From: Methylotenera_A sp046594915
GTDB lineage: Bacteria; Pseudomonadota; Gammaproteobacteria; Burkholderiales; Methylophilaceae
Length of the DNA stretch: 64,000 bases
NCBI GenBank assembly: GCA_046594915.1
Contig: JBKJRC010000005.1
Location: forward strand, 414,796-478,795
Reading direction: 5' to 3'
The position numbers were made by a program, and so were the translations under genes. This document shows positions 51,599 through 61,544 of this stretch, piece after piece. How positions within the stretch are numbered: the first letter of the stretch is position 1; each line of letters opens with the position of its first letter. The notes below the pieces were generated by a model, which did not search any database, was not told where the DNA came from, and saw only the letters and a program-made list of their open reading frames with translations.

Positions 51599-52490
51599 TT
51601 CCATACTCACCAATCACTCTTACTTCCTGTTGCAGTATTACGCCTTGTTTTTCCAACACCGTGTCTTGTACGTGCTTTATTAATAACTCAATATCCATTG
51701 CCGTACATTCACCAACATTCACAATAAAATTGGCATGTTTAGGCGACACTTGTGCACCGCCGATTTGATAACCTTTTAAACCGCTGACCTCAATTAACCG
51801 TGCTGCAAAATCGCCAGGCGGATTTCTAAAAGTGGAGCCTGCACTGGGTAAATTCAGCGGCTGACTGGCTAATCGTATCGCCAATAAATTTTTAATTTTT
51901 TTAAGTGACTCATTTGCGTCACCCATTTCTAAGTTAAACCACGCGCCTAAAAACCACTCATCCGCCGCTGGCATTTTTACATGACGATAACTGGCAATAA
52001 ATTCGGCAGCATTGCGCACATGCGTTGTACCGTTTCGATCAATAGTTAAAACTTGATGCACGATGTCCCATGTTTCACTGCCATAACAACCAGCGTTCAT
52101 CGCCAATGCGCCGCCAACAGTGCCTGGAATACCTGCCATAAATTCTGCACCTTCTTTGCTATTATTAGCGCTAAATCGAGCCAATTTGCCACAAGTCACA
52201 CCCGCTTCGGCATAAATATATTGCCCATCCATGCGCAACTCACTTAACGCTTGATGCATCACAACAACCGTGCCACGCACGCCACCGTCGCGCACCAGTA
52301 AATTGCTGCCTAACCCCATAAAAACAATCGGTTCGGTGTGGTCAAGGCTTTGCAAAAATGCCTGCAACTCGCCTAAACTTTCAGTGATAAACACATGGTC
52401 GGCGCGGCCGCCTACGCGCCAACTGGTATAGCGTGCCAATAGCTCATTTTTAAGCAATTGCGACTGCATTTTTGCCTCAGTTTTCACCAT
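51591..52490 (-). CDS. murB: UDP-N-acetylenolpyruvoylglucosamine reductase
   Basis: MurB reduces the enolpyruvyl group to form UDP-MurNAc with FAD and NADPH. The 299-residue protein has the FAD-binding FMGLGSNLLVRDGG near residue 57, GIPGTVGGALAMNAGCYG near 121, and the catalytic Ser in SAGSTFRNPPGDFAA near 217. It is the short type II form (no extra C-terminal insert). It lies between murC and ddl, a place where the E. coli cluster has no gene. Confidence 0.97.
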   Translation of the reverse strand: MVKTEAKMQSQLLKNELLARYTSWRVGGRADHVFITESLGELQAFLQSLDHTEPIVFMGLGSNLLVRDGGVRGTVVVMHQALSELRMDGQYIYAEAGVTCGKLARFSANNSKEGAEFMAGIPGTVGGALAMNAGCYGSETWDIVHQVLTIDRNGTTHVRNAAEFIASYRHVKMPAADEWFLGAWFNLEMGDANESLKKIKNLLAIRLASQPLNLPSAGSTFRNPPGDFAARLIEVSGLKGYQIGGAQVSPKHANFIVNVGECTAMDIELLIKHVQDTVLEKQGVILQQEVRVIGEYGNA

Positions 52491-52498
52491 TAACTTAT

Positions 52499-53923
52499 TC
52501 AGCTTTCAACCCTGTTAAGTGCTAAATCTCTGGTTTTACTCGCCACTTGGCCAATTGATCCAGCGCCCATCACAATCACCACATCACCTGCTTGCGCTGT
52601 GTTTAAAATAGCGGCTGGCAATTCATCTGTTGTCTCTACAAACTGCGGCTCTACTTTGCCTGCCACACGAATGGAGCGAATCAAACTACGGGTATCTGCC
52701 GCCACAATCGGCGCTTCGCCAGCCGAATACACTTCTGTCAGCAATACGGCATCGGCATTAGAAAGCACGCGCACAAAATCTTCAAAGCAGTCTCTAGTTC
52801 TTGTATAACGATGTGGTTGAAAAGCCATCACCAAACGCCTGTGCGGGAAAGCACCGCGTGCTGCCGCAATTACTGCCTGCATTTCAACTGGATGATGTCC
52901 GTAATCATCAATCAACGTAAATGTGCCTGTTGCTTTATCCTCAGTCGCCTTAACCACCACTTCGCCATAACGCTCAAAACGCCTGCCCACGCCTTTAAAT
53001 TCCGCCAAGGCTTTAATCATTGCCGCATCCCTCACATTTAACTCACTGGCAATCGCAATCGCTGCTAGCGCGTTTAACACATAATGATTGCCTGGCAAGT
53101 TAAGCGTCACATCAAACGTAGTGGTAATGCCATTAATACGTTCAACCGTAAAATGCATTTGGCCATTATCGGCACGCACATTGGTGGCGCGGATTCGCGC
53201 ATCTTCACTAAAACCATAGGTCATTACAGGTTTGGTCACGCGCGGCAAGATTTCACGGATATTCGCGTCATCGATACACACCACCGCCATGCCCCAAAAC
53301 GGCAATTGCTGCAAAAACTCCACAAACGCGCTTTTTAGTTTTTCAAAGTTATGTTCGTAGGTATCCATATGATCTTGGTCGATATTGGTGACCACCGCCA
53401 TCACAGGCGTTAGGTGCAAAAATGATGCATCGGATTCATCTGCTTCAGCCACAATGTATTCACCAGTACCTAGTCGCGCATTAGCGCTGGCGGCTTCTAA
53501 CTTGCCGCCAATCACAAAAGTTGGATCCATACCTGCTTCGTTTAGAATGCTGGCAATCAAGCTAGTAGTCGTTGTTTTGCCATGCGTACCCGCAACCGCA
53601 ATTCCTTGTCTAAAACGCATTAACTCTGCCAGCATTAAGGCGCGCGGCACCACTGGAATATTTTTGGCCCGCGCGGCGATCACTTCAGGATTCGTTTCAT
53701 TTACCGCTGAGGAAACAACCACTACATCCGCATTTTTTAAATTTTCCGTAGCATGGCCAAGGTATACCGTTGCGCCAAATCCATGCAAACGTTGCGTAGT
53801 GGCATTGCTAGCCAGATCAGAACCTGAAACATTAAAGTTAAGATTAATCAATACTTCGGCAATGCCGCTCATACCTGCGCCGCCGATGCCGATAAAGTGA
53901 ATGTTTTTAACTTTATGCTTCAT
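52499..53923 (-). CDS. murC: UDP-N-acetylmuramate-L-alanine ligase
   Basis: Adds L-Ala to UDP-MurNAc. From ATG 53923 it is 474 residues; this start overlaps the murG stop as ATGA, and MKHKVKNIHFIGIGGAGM matches the family, so the six extra upstream residues are not used. It has the ATP loop GTHGKTTTTS near residue 112 and EADESDASFLHL near 168. Confidence 0.98.
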   Translation of the reverse strand: MKHKVKNIHFIGIGGAGMSGIAEVLINLNFNVSGSDLASNATTQRLHGFGATVYLGHATENLKNADVVVVSSAVNETNPEVIAARAKNIPVVPRALMLAELMRFRQGIAVAGTHGKTTTTSLIASILNEAGMDPTFVIGGKLEAASANARLGTGEYIVAEADESDASFLHLTPVMAVVTNIDQDHMDTYEHNFEKLKSAFVEFLQQLPFWGMAVVCIDDANIREILPRVTKPVMTYGFSEDARIRATNVRADNGQMHFTVERINGITTTFDVTLNLPGNHYVLNALAAIAIASELNVRDAAMIKALAEFKGVGRRFERYGEVVVKATEDKATGTFTLIDDYGHHPVEMQAVIAAARGAFPHRRLVMAFQPHRYTRTRDCFEDFVRVLSNADAVLLTEVYSAGEAPIVAADTRSLIRSIRVAGKVEPQFVETTDELPAAILNTAQAGDVVIVMGAGSIGQVASKTRDLALNRVES

Positions 53924-55014
53924 AGCGCCAACTCCATACAAATTCTTGCAACAACTTTAGTCGCTTCTGGCTTGGCTAATTTTTTCGCATTAATTGCCAT
54001 ATTCAAACAAATTTCACGCGTTAAACTGGTTAACATTTCACTGGCTTTTTGCACATTAAATGCGGTTTGCTGAATCAGTTGTGCTGCACCTGCATTAGAT
54101 AAATACTGGGCATTGGTGGTTTGGTGATCATCCACTGCATGGGGAAATGGCACCAGAATACTGGCAACGCCTACGCAGGCTAACTCAGCCACAGTGAGTG
54201 CGCCTGAGCGACAAACAACTATATCTGCCCAAGCGTATAATTCGGCCATGTTGTGTATAAAGGCTTTTGCATCTGCGGTTACACCTGCAGATTTATAATT
54301 AGCCTGCAAAGCGGCGATGTGTTTCTCTCCTGCTTGATGGATCACTTCTGGACGTGCATTTTCTAGCAGCAGTGCGATGGCTTTTGGCAACACTTCATTT
54401 AGCGCCGCCGCACCCAAACTGCCGCCCACTACTAATAATTTCAATTTGCCCTGATGTGTGGCATAGCGCTCCGTGGGAAGTGCCAGTTGCGTGATATCTT
54501 GCCGCACAGGGTTACCTACTAGCAGCGCCTTATCGCCAAACGCAGAAGGAAAAGCCGCCAATGTTTTATCTGCAATCAGGCTCAAAATCTTATTGGTTAA
54601 GCCCGCAATCGAATTTTGCTCATGAATCACCAGCGGTTTACCCAATAACTTTGCCATTATTCCACCAGGAAAAGCCGCAAAACCACCCATACCCAACACC
54701 ACGTCAGGCTGATATTGGCGAATGGCCGCAAAACTTTGCTTAAACGCAATCACCAATTTAAATGGTAATAATAGCCAGCCCAACAAACCTTTGCCGCGCA
54801 CACCGCGCATGGTAATCATCGCTTTGCTGTAATTTTTACCTTCGATTAACCTGTTTTCCATCCCATTTTCGGTGCATAGCCAAACCACATTCCAACCATG
54901 CTCTTTTAGATAATCTGCCACTGCCATCGCTGGGTAAACATGACCGCCGGTTCCTCCAGCCATAATCATGATGGTGAATTTTCCAAACTCGGTAACGGGG
55001 TGACTTAGCATCAT
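53920..55014 (-). CDS. murG: Undecaprenyldiphospho-muramoylpentapeptide GlcNAc transferase
   Basis: MurG adds GlcNAc to lipid I to make lipid II at the inner membrane face. The 364-residue GT-B protein has MAGGTGGHVYPA near residue 19, GMGGFAAFPGG near 109, GGSLGA near 200, and a UDP-binding segment CRSGALTVAEL near 275. An ATGA overlap links it to both ftsW (upstream) and murC (downstream). Confidence 0.98.
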   Translation of the reverse strand: MMLSHPVTEFGKFTIMIMAGGTGGHVYPAMAVADYLKEHGWNVVWLCTENGMENRLIEGKNYSKAMITMRGVRGKGLLGWLLLPFKLVIAFKQSFAAIRQYQPDVVLGMGGFAAFPGGIMAKLLGKPLVIHEQNSIAGLTNKILSLIADKTLAAFPSAFGDKALLVGNPVRQDITQLALPTERYATHQGKLKLLVVGGSLGAAALNEVLPKAIALLLENARPEVIHQAGEKHIAALQANYKSAGVTADAKAFIHNMAELYAWADIVVCRSGALTVAELACVGVASILVPFPHAVDDHQTTNAQYLSNAGAAQLIQQTAFNVQKASEMLTSLTREICLNMAINAKKLAKPEATKVVARICMELAL

Positions 55015-56177
55015 GCTGGCAACCCTTTCTGTAACCGGCGATTCTCAAAATCGATTCGCAGTAACACCGCCATGCCGATACAATTCGCTAAAATGCCACT
55101 GCCACCAAATGACAACAGCGGTAGCGTTAAACCTTTTGTGGGCAATACGCCCATATTGACGCCGATATTAATAATCGCCTGTGCGCCAATCCATACGCCC
55201 AAGCCTTGCGCCAGTAATGCGGCAAAATAGCGCTCATTGGCCACTGCTTCTTTGCCAATACCAAATGCGCGAATCACTATCCAACAGAAAAGCCCCAGCA
55301 CAGTTAACACGCCAATAAAGCCCAATTCTTCAGCAATCACCGCCAGCAAAAAGTCGGTATGCGCTTCGGGTAAATACAATAGTTTTTCAACACTTGCGCC
55401 TAAACCAACGCCAAACCATTCACCGCGACCAAATGCAATAAGTGCATGTGAAAGCTGATAGCCTTTACCGTAAGGATCTGCCCACGGATCCATAAATCCA
55501 ATCACCCGTTGCATACGATAAGGCGAGCTGACAATCAACGCATAAATGGCGACTGGCAACAACGCTAGCAACGCCACAAAAATCTTGACGTTGATGCCGC
55601 CCAGCCAGAGTATGGAAATTGAAATGGCGGCAATCACCGCAAATGCGCCGAAATCCGGTTCGCGTAACAGTAAAAATCCAACCAGAACCATCACCGCCAC
55701 CATGGGCAAAAATCCTTTTACAATGCTGTCCATCTGCGGCGCTTTACGCACAGCGTAATCCGCTACATACATGGCGGCAAATAACTTAACCAGTTCTGAT
55801 GGCTGTAAATTAATGACAAACAAAGATAACCAGCGCTGACTGCCGTTTACGTTGCGGCCTACGCCTGGGATTAATACCAGCACCAGTAAAAATAATCCCA
55901 ACAAAAATAAGGACGGCGCCATTTTTTGCCACCAAGCCACAGGAATTTGAAACGATAGAAAACCCGCGAACAAGCCAACCCCAATAAAAATCGCCTGACG
56001 GATTAGGTAATAAGTGCTTTGATGACCGACTGCTTTATCAGCTTCGGCAATCGCAATTGAGGCTGAGTAGACCATCACCAGGCCCAGGCCGAGCAATATC
56101 AAGGTGACCCACAGCAGCATCTGATCGTAGCTGGAAGCATTAATACGCTCACGACTGTTCATGACTGGCGCTAACAT
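55011..56177 (-). CDS. ftsW: Peptidoglycan glycosyltransferase FtsW
   Basis: A SEDS-family polymerase that builds septal glycan with FtsI. The 388-residue polytopic protein has about ten membrane helices. Motifs include LQPSELVKLFAAMYVADYA near residue 145, the conserved Asp loop LPEAHTDFLLAVIAEELG near 287, and GVLPTKGLTLPLLSFGGSG near 345. The start may be Met1 or Met6 (56162). Confidence 0.98.
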   Translation of the reverse strand: MLAPVMNSRERINASSYDQMLLWVTLILLGLGLVMVYSASIAIAEADKAVGHQSTYYLIRQAIFIGVGLFAGFLSFQIPVAWWQKMAPSLFLLGLFLLVLVLIPGVGRNVNGSQRWLSLFVINLQPSELVKLFAAMYVADYAVRKAPQMDSIVKGFLPMVAVMVLVGFLLLREPDFGAFAVIAAISISILWLGGINVKIFVALLALLPVAIYALIVSSPYRMQRVIGFMDPWADPYGKGYQLSHALIAFGRGEWFGVGLGASVEKLLYLPEAHTDFLLAVIAEELGFIGVLTVLGLFCWIVIRAFGIGKEAVANERYFAALLAQGLGVWIGAQAIINIGVNMGVLPTKGLTLPLLSFGGSGILANCIGMAVLLRIDFENRRLQKGLPA

Positions 56178-56187
56178 ATTGATAGCC

Positions 56188-57591
56188 TTAGCATACTGCC
56201 GCCTTTTGCACTGTGTTTTGTTGTAAACGCTTAACTGCTTCTATAAACACTTGTGCGCGATGTATGTAATTTTTAAACATATCAAAACTGGCGCAAGCGG
56301 GCGATAACAATACAGCATCGCCACTTAATGCTATTTTTTTGGCAATATTCACTGCTTCGGTCAAATCAATCGCTTGATACAATGGAATATTGGCAGGCAA
56401 TAAAACTGCCTCAATCAATGCGGCATCGCGACCAATTAATACAACTGCACGCGCATTGGCTATTACCGCAGGCAGTAGCGGTGCAAAATCCTGTCCTTTG
56501 CCATCGCCGCCTGCAATCAATATCACTTTTTGTGGCTTGCCATGATTAACCATGCCTGCAATGGCAGCACAAGTCGCGCCTACATTGGTGCCTTTTGAAT
56601 CATCATAAAAATCAACATCGTCAATGGTTGCAACCCATTCCACACGATGTGGTAAACCATTGAAATTGCGCAGTGCAGCCACAATTGCAGTTTTTGGAAT
56701 GTCGATGGCGCTGCATAAGGCCGCAGCCGCAAGCGCGTTGGCCGCGTTATGCAGTCCGGTAATGTTAAGCTGATTGGCTTGCATTAGTTTGCGCTGTCCG
56801 CTGGTTAAGTGTTGCGCACCGTCACACTGCATTAAACCAAAATCCTGCTTAGTGGGCGCTGCATTTAAACCAAATGTCACCACCTGTGCAGATTGCATTA
56901 GCTTGGTCTGCAAACGGTGACTTACTGTGTCATCCCGATTTAAAACAGCCACTTTTGCATGGGCCAAAATACGTGCTTTAGCGGCAATATAAGCTTTAAT
57001 ATCCGCATATCGGTCCATATGGTCTTCACAAATATTGAGCACAGTCGCGCTGTCGCACGCTAAATGCTGCGTGGTTTCTAATTGGAAACTAGACAGCTCC
57101 AGCACATACACATCTGGCGCTGGCAGCATTAACGCTTCTAACACGGGCAAACCGATATTGCCTGCCACAATGGTTTTTAAACCCGCTTCTTTGCAAATTT
57201 CACCCACTAAAGTGGTCACCGTTGTTTTGCCATTAGAGCCTGTAATCGCAATCACTTTTGATTGTTTTGGACGATATTGCGCAAACAATTCCACATCACC
57301 AATTACCGTTACGCCATGCGCAATCGCTGTTTGCACGGCTGGCTCGTTAATTGCCACGCCTGGGCTAATCACAATTAAATCTGCTTGCATTAATATTGCC
57401 GAGTCAAAAGGGCCAGTATGGATAAGCACCTGCGGCATGCGCTTAAGCACATCACCTGCACTGGGTGGATCCACTCGAGAATCAGCGGCAGATAAGATAG
57501 CACCTTGACGCTCTAGCCAATGCAAAGCCGATAGGCCGGTATCGCCCAAGCCCAGTACCAATACTTTTTTGTCTTTTAATGCAATTTTCAT
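56188..57591 (-). CDS. murD: UDP-N-acetylmuramoylalanine-D-glutamate ligase
   Basis: Adds D-Glu to UDP-MurNAc-L-Ala. The 467-residue protein has the N-terminal VLVLGLGDTGLSALHWL, the ATP loop ITGSNGKTTVTTLVGE near residue 116, LPHRVEWVATIDDVDFYDDSKGTN near 310, and LLSPACASFDMFKNYIHR near 430. It follows mraY by 10 nt. Confidence 0.98.
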   Translation of the reverse strand: MKIALKDKKVLVLGLGDTGLSALHWLERQGAILSAADSRVDPPSAGDVLKRMPQVLIHTGPFDSAILMQADLIVISPGVAINEPAVQTAIAHGVTVIGDVELFAQYRPKQSKVIAITGSNGKTTVTTLVGEICKEAGLKTIVAGNIGLPVLEALMLPAPDVYVLELSSFQLETTQHLACDSATVLNICEDHMDRYADIKAYIAAKARILAHAKVAVLNRDDTVSHRLQTKLMQSAQVVTFGLNAAPTKQDFGLMQCDGAQHLTSGQRKLMQANQLNITGLHNAANALAAAALCSAIDIPKTAIVAALRNFNGLPHRVEWVATIDDVDFYDDSKGTNVGATCAAIAGMVNHGKPQKVILIAGGDGKGQDFAPLLPAVIANARAVVLIGRDAALIEAVLLPANIPLYQAIDLTEAVNIAKKIALSGDAVLLSPACASFDMFKNYIHRAQVFIEAVKRLQQNTVQKAAVC

Positions 57592-57601
57592 GCTGTCTTT
57601 A

Positions 57602-58705
57602 TCATCGGAGTTTTAAAGTTGATAAGCCAACCAACACCAGCATCATGGTAATAATCCAGAATCGCACCACTACCTGCGTTTCTTTCCAGCCTTTTTGTTC
57701 GTAATGGTGATGCAGCGGCGCCATTAAAAAAATGCGTTGGCCTACGCCTGTTTTGAATTTGGTGTATTTGAAATACAGCACTTGCAGCGCAACTGAAAAA
57801 GTTTCAACCACAAACACGCCACCCATAATAAACAAGACGATTTCCTGACGCACGATCACCGCCACCACGCCTAGCGCAGCGCCCAAGGCCAGCGCGCCGA
57901 CATCGCCCATAAATACTTCGGCGGGATACGCGTTAAACCATAAAAACCCCAAACCAGCGCCCGCCATGGCTGCGCAAAACACCATTAATTCGCCTGCGCC
58001 CGCTACATATGGAATGCCCAAATATTTAGAAAAATATAAGTGGCCTGCCATGTAAGCGAATATCGCCAGCGCGCTGCCGACCATCACGGTTGGCATAATC
58101 GCTAAACCATCCAAACCATCGGTTAAGTTAACCGCATTGCTGCTGCCCACAATCACTAAATAGGTGAGCAGAATAAAGCCAATCGCCCCCAGCGGCAGTA
58201 CCAGCGTTTTGAAAAATGGAAAAATTAAGGTTGTTTCAGCAGGATGGCTGGATGTTTGAAATAAGAATATCGCTACGCCAAGCCCAATCACACTTTGCCA
58301 AAAATACTTAGCTTTGGCTGATAAGCCTTTTGGGTTTTTGTGCACCACTTTACGATAATCATCTACCCAGCCAATCGCGCCAAAACCCAGCGTTGTCACC
58401 AGCACCACCCAAATATATTTATTATGCAAATCGCCCCATAATATGGTTGCAATTCCAATCGCCACCAGTATTAATGCGCCACCCATAGTTGGCGTACCAG
58501 CCTTCACCAGATGCGTTTGCGGGCCATCATCGCGCACCGCTTGGCCCACTTTGTACTGGGTCAGTTTACGAATCATGGTTGGACCAACCATAAATGAGAT
58601 GAGCAACGCAGTGAGCGTGGCTAATACGGCGCGTAATGTAATGTAGTTAAACACATTAAAACCGCGAATATCATGCGCCAGCCAGCGGGTTAGTTCTAAT
58701 AACAT
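57602..58705 (-). CDS. mraY: Phospho-N-acetylmuramoyl-pentapeptide transferase
   Basis: MraY links phospho-MurNAc-pentapeptide to undecaprenyl phosphate to form lipid I. The 367-residue protein has ten membrane helices, with catalytic Asp in WVDDYRKVVHKNPKGLSAK near residue 122 and NLTDGLDGLA near 198, and HHHYEQKGW near 335 as the uridine-site histidines. It overlaps murF by 10 nt. Confidence 0.98.
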   Translation of the reverse strand: MLLELTRWLAHDIRGFNVFNYITLRAVLATLTALLISFMVGPTMIRKLTQYKVGQAVRDDGPQTHLVKAGTPTMGGALILVAIGIATILWGDLHNKYIWVVLVTTLGFGAIGWVDDYRKVVHKNPKGLSAKAKYFWQSVIGLGVAIFLFQTSSHPAETTLIFPFFKTLVLPLGAIGFILLTYLVIVGSSNAVNLTDGLDGLAIMPTVMVGSALAIFAYMAGHLYFSKYLGIPYVAGAGELMVFCAAMAGAGLGFLWFNAYPAEVFMGDVGALALGAALGVVAVIVRQEIVLFIMGGVFVVETFSVALQVLYFKYTKFKTGVGQRIFLMAPLHHHYEQKGWKETQVVVRFWIITMMLVLVGLSTLKLR

Positions 58706-60096
58706 TGCGCGTCCTCCATGAAGCTTTTTTGTTGATTTTTTAGTGTTAACTTTTCTACTACACGCTCCATTCTCATAAAGCGCGAGCCTTTAACCAGCAC
58801 CGTTACATTTTTTTGCATCAGATTTTTTGCTTTTACAATTACATCTTCTAGTGTTAAAAAATGTTGCGCATCTGCGCCAAAACTGTTTGCGGCTTCAATA
58901 CTTAACGCACCAAACGCCAGCAAATTTGCAATGCCTTTTTGTTTGGCATATCGCCCAATTTCCGCGTGCATCTTTGCTGCATCCGCGCCCAACTCACCCA
59001 TATCGGCCATCACAAAGACCGTGCGCGTATTCATCGCCGCCAGCACATCAATTGCCGCCCTCATTGAATCGGGGTTGGCGTTATAGGTGTCATCGATCAA
59101 CAGTGCACCGTTAAAGCCTGAATGGCGCTCCAAACGGCCATGGATGGCTTGCATGCTTTGCAAACCATTTGCAATATCTTGGTTAGCAATTCCCAATGCA
59201 ACTGCCGCTGCACTAGCTGCCAGCGCATTGCTGATATTGTGTTTGCCCAATAGATTTAATTTAAATTTGACTGTGCCTGTTGGCGTGGTGAGTTGCACAT
59301 GACTTAAGCCATCGATTTCTGCATAAGTAGCGGTGACATCTGCTGGCTTATCAGAGCCAAATGTAATGATTTTTTTGCCTGCATTTAACGATTGCCAGAA
59401 CTCAAAAAATGCATCGTCTGCGTTAATCACCGCAACACCATTTGCATGTAAACCGTTAAAAATTTCAGCTTTAGCTTTGGCGATATTGTCACGCGAGCCC
59501 AATTCGCCAATATGTGCGGTACCTGCGTTATTAATCAATGCCACATTTGGCTGCGCAATGCGGGTTAAGTAATCAATTTCGCCCAAGTGATTCATGCCCA
59601 TTTCAATCACCGCATATTCATGTTGTTTGCGCAATTGCAGCAAAGTTAGCGGCATACCGATGTCATTATTTAAATTGCCCAGCGTGGCGTGGACTTTTTT
59701 AGGCTCTTTTGTTGTTACGCCTAAAATTGCAGTTAACATTTCTTTGGTGGTGGTTTTGCCATTGCTGCCAGTAATTGCAATCAAAGGCATCTCAAATTGA
59801 TTGCGCCAGAATCTGGCCAATTGCCCCAGTGCCAAGCGCGTGTCATCTACCACAATCGCAGGCGATGCTTTTATTTGTGCATCTGATACCAATACCGCTG
59901 CCGCACCTTGCTTAATGGCTGCTTCAGCAAATTGATTGCCATCAAAATTTTCGCCCTTAATCGCCACGAAAAGTTGATTTTTAATGATATGACGGCTATC
60001 TGTGCCTACGCTATCTATTTCAAGATTTTGTGCATCAGTGCCTGCATACAACAGCTGGCCATTTACCGCTTTTGCGATTGTCGATAACTGCATCAT
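58696..60096 (-). CDS. murF: UDP-MurNAc-tripeptide D-alanyl-D-alanine ligase
   Basis: Adds D-Ala-D-Ala to the tripeptide precursor. The 466-residue protein has the ATP loop AITGSNGKTTTKEML near residue 108, EMGMNHLGEIDYL near 165, and DDTYNANPDSMRAA near 337. A 4-nt overlap joins it to murE. Confidence 0.98.
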   Translation of the reverse strand: MMQLSTIAKAVNGQLLYAGTDAQNLEIDSVGTDSRHIIKNQLFVAIKGENFDGNQFAEAAIKQGAAAVLVSDAQIKASPAIVVDDTRLALGQLARFWRNQFEMPLIAITGSNGKTTTKEMLTAILGVTTKEPKKVHATLGNLNNDIGMPLTLLQLRKQHEYAVIEMGMNHLGEIDYLTRIAQPNVALINNAGTAHIGELGSRDNIAKAKAEIFNGLHANGVAVINADDAFFEFWQSLNAGKKIITFGSDKPADVTATYAEIDGLSHVQLTTPTGTVKFKLNLLGKHNISNALAASAAAVALGIANQDIANGLQSMQAIHGRLERHSGFNGALLIDDTYNANPDSMRAAIDVLAAMNTRTVFVMADMGELGADAAKMHAEIGRYAKQKGIANLLAFGALSIEAANSFGADAQHFLTLEDVIVKAKNLMQKNVTVLVKGSRFMRMERVVEKLTLKNQQKSFMEDAQCY

Positions 60097-61544
60097 GCTA
60101 ACGATTCCACATAAGAATCCAGCGCTTTTTGCGCTTGTTCTATGTCATTAAAATAATGTTTTTTATCTTTTATTTCCTGATATTGCTCATGACCTTTTCC
60201 GGCGATTAACACGATATCGCCTGCTTTGGCGGCAAATATACCAACCGAAATCGCCTTGGTGCGATCTTGCTCAACCAAATAATTGCCCTGCATCCCTTGT
60301 AAAATTTCATTGATAATTTTGCGTTTGTTTTCATGTCTGGGGTTATCAGAAGTCACCACCACTGCATCCGCTAAATCGCTGGCAATTTTACCCATTAACT
60401 CGCGCTTGCCTGCATCGCGATTTCCGCCGCAGCCAAACACGCAAATCAGTTTTGCGCCTTGTGTTTTTTGCTGTTTAAGTGTGGTTAATACTTTTTCCAG
60501 CGCATCGGGAGAATGCGCATAATCCACCACGACCAACGGCAAATTATTGCCACCCAATTGCTGCATTCGTCCAGCCGCCGATTGAATATGTGCGACGGCT
60601 TCCACCGCATCTTTTAATGCAATATTGGATGCCAATAAAGTGCTTAACACCGCCAACACGTTATATACATTGAAGCGGCCGATTAAGTTTGCGCGCACTT
60701 TGGCTTGACCTTGCGGCGTGTTAGCTACAAAACTGAAATGGGTGTTTTCAAAATGCAGCTGCGTTGCGCGCACATCGCCATGCTCAATACCATAAGTCAT
60801 CACAGGCGCACCTGCTAGTTTTAAGTCTTCTTCAATTTCTTGGCCAAAAATATCGTCACAATTTAGCACCGACATTTTTAAAGCAGCTGAATCAAATAAA
60901 CGGCGTTTTGCAGCAGCGTATTCTGCTAATGTGCCGTGATAATCTAGATGGTCGCGCGATAAATTACTAAAAATGGCTATATCAAAATGCACACCATTCA
61001 CGCGACCTTGATGCAATCCGTGCGACGAAACTTCAATTGCCACCACCTCTGCTGCTTGATTCAGATAATCAGCCAACATGGCTTGCAGTAAAATTGCATC
61101 TGGCGTTGTATTGCTGGTTTCAGTAAGCTGATTGGCAAAACCATTACCCAGCGTGCCAACCACCGCAGTTTTGCGGCCCAGATAATTAAAACACTGACTC
61201 AGCCACTGGGTAATAGAAGTTTTTCCGTTAGTGCCTGTTACGCCAATCGTCCACATTTTTGTCGACGGTTTTTTGTAAAATTGATCCGCAATATTACCCG
61301 CCTGCAAACGCAGATTTCTAATGCCAATATTTTCAATATCCCAGTCTGGATTCCAGTCAAAATCGATTGAATCCCACAATACAGCGCTGGCGCCATTTTT
61401 AATCGCATCGGCAATATAATGGCGCCCATCGCTTTTTTCGCCTGCATAGGCTAAAAACAGGCTGCCTTGCACCACTTTACGGCTATCCGCGGTAATGCTT
61501 TTAATGGGCGTTTTAACGCGGTAGCTTTGAATCGCTTTTGTCAT
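60093..61544 (-). CDS. murE: UDP-MurNAc-L-alanyl-D-glutamate meso-diaminopimelate ligase
   Basis: Adds meso-diaminopimelate to the dipeptide precursor. The 483-residue protein has GVTGTNGKTSITQWL near residue 102, VEVSSHGLHQGRV near 171, and the Dap-specific DNPRHENK motif near 400, in which DNPR contacts the second Dap amino and carboxyl groups. A 4-nt overlap joins it to ftsI. The DapA product in this window feeds the Dap it uses. Confidence 0.98.
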   Translation of the reverse strand: MTKAIQSYRVKTPIKSITADSRKVVQGSLFLAYAGEKSDGRHYIADAIKNGASAVLWDSIDFDWNPDWDIENIGIRNLRLQAGNIADQFYKKPSTKMWTIGVTGTNGKTSITQWLSQCFNYLGRKTAVVGTLGNGFANQLTETSNTTPDAILLQAMLADYLNQAAEVVAIEVSSHGLHQGRVNGVHFDIAIFSNLSRDHLDYHGTLAEYAAAKRRLFDSAALKMSVLNCDDIFGQEIEEDLKLAGAPVMTYGIEHGDVRATQLHFENTHFSFVANTPQGQAKVRANLIGRFNVYNVLAVLSTLLASNIALKDAVEAVAHIQSAAGRMQQLGGNNLPLVVVDYAHSPDALEKVLTTLKQQKTQGAKLICVFGCGGNRDAGKRELMGKIASDLADAVVVTSDNPRHENKRKIINEILQGMQGNYLVEQDRTKAISVGIFAAKAGDIVLIAGKGHEQYQEIKDKKHYFNDIEQAQKALDSYVESLA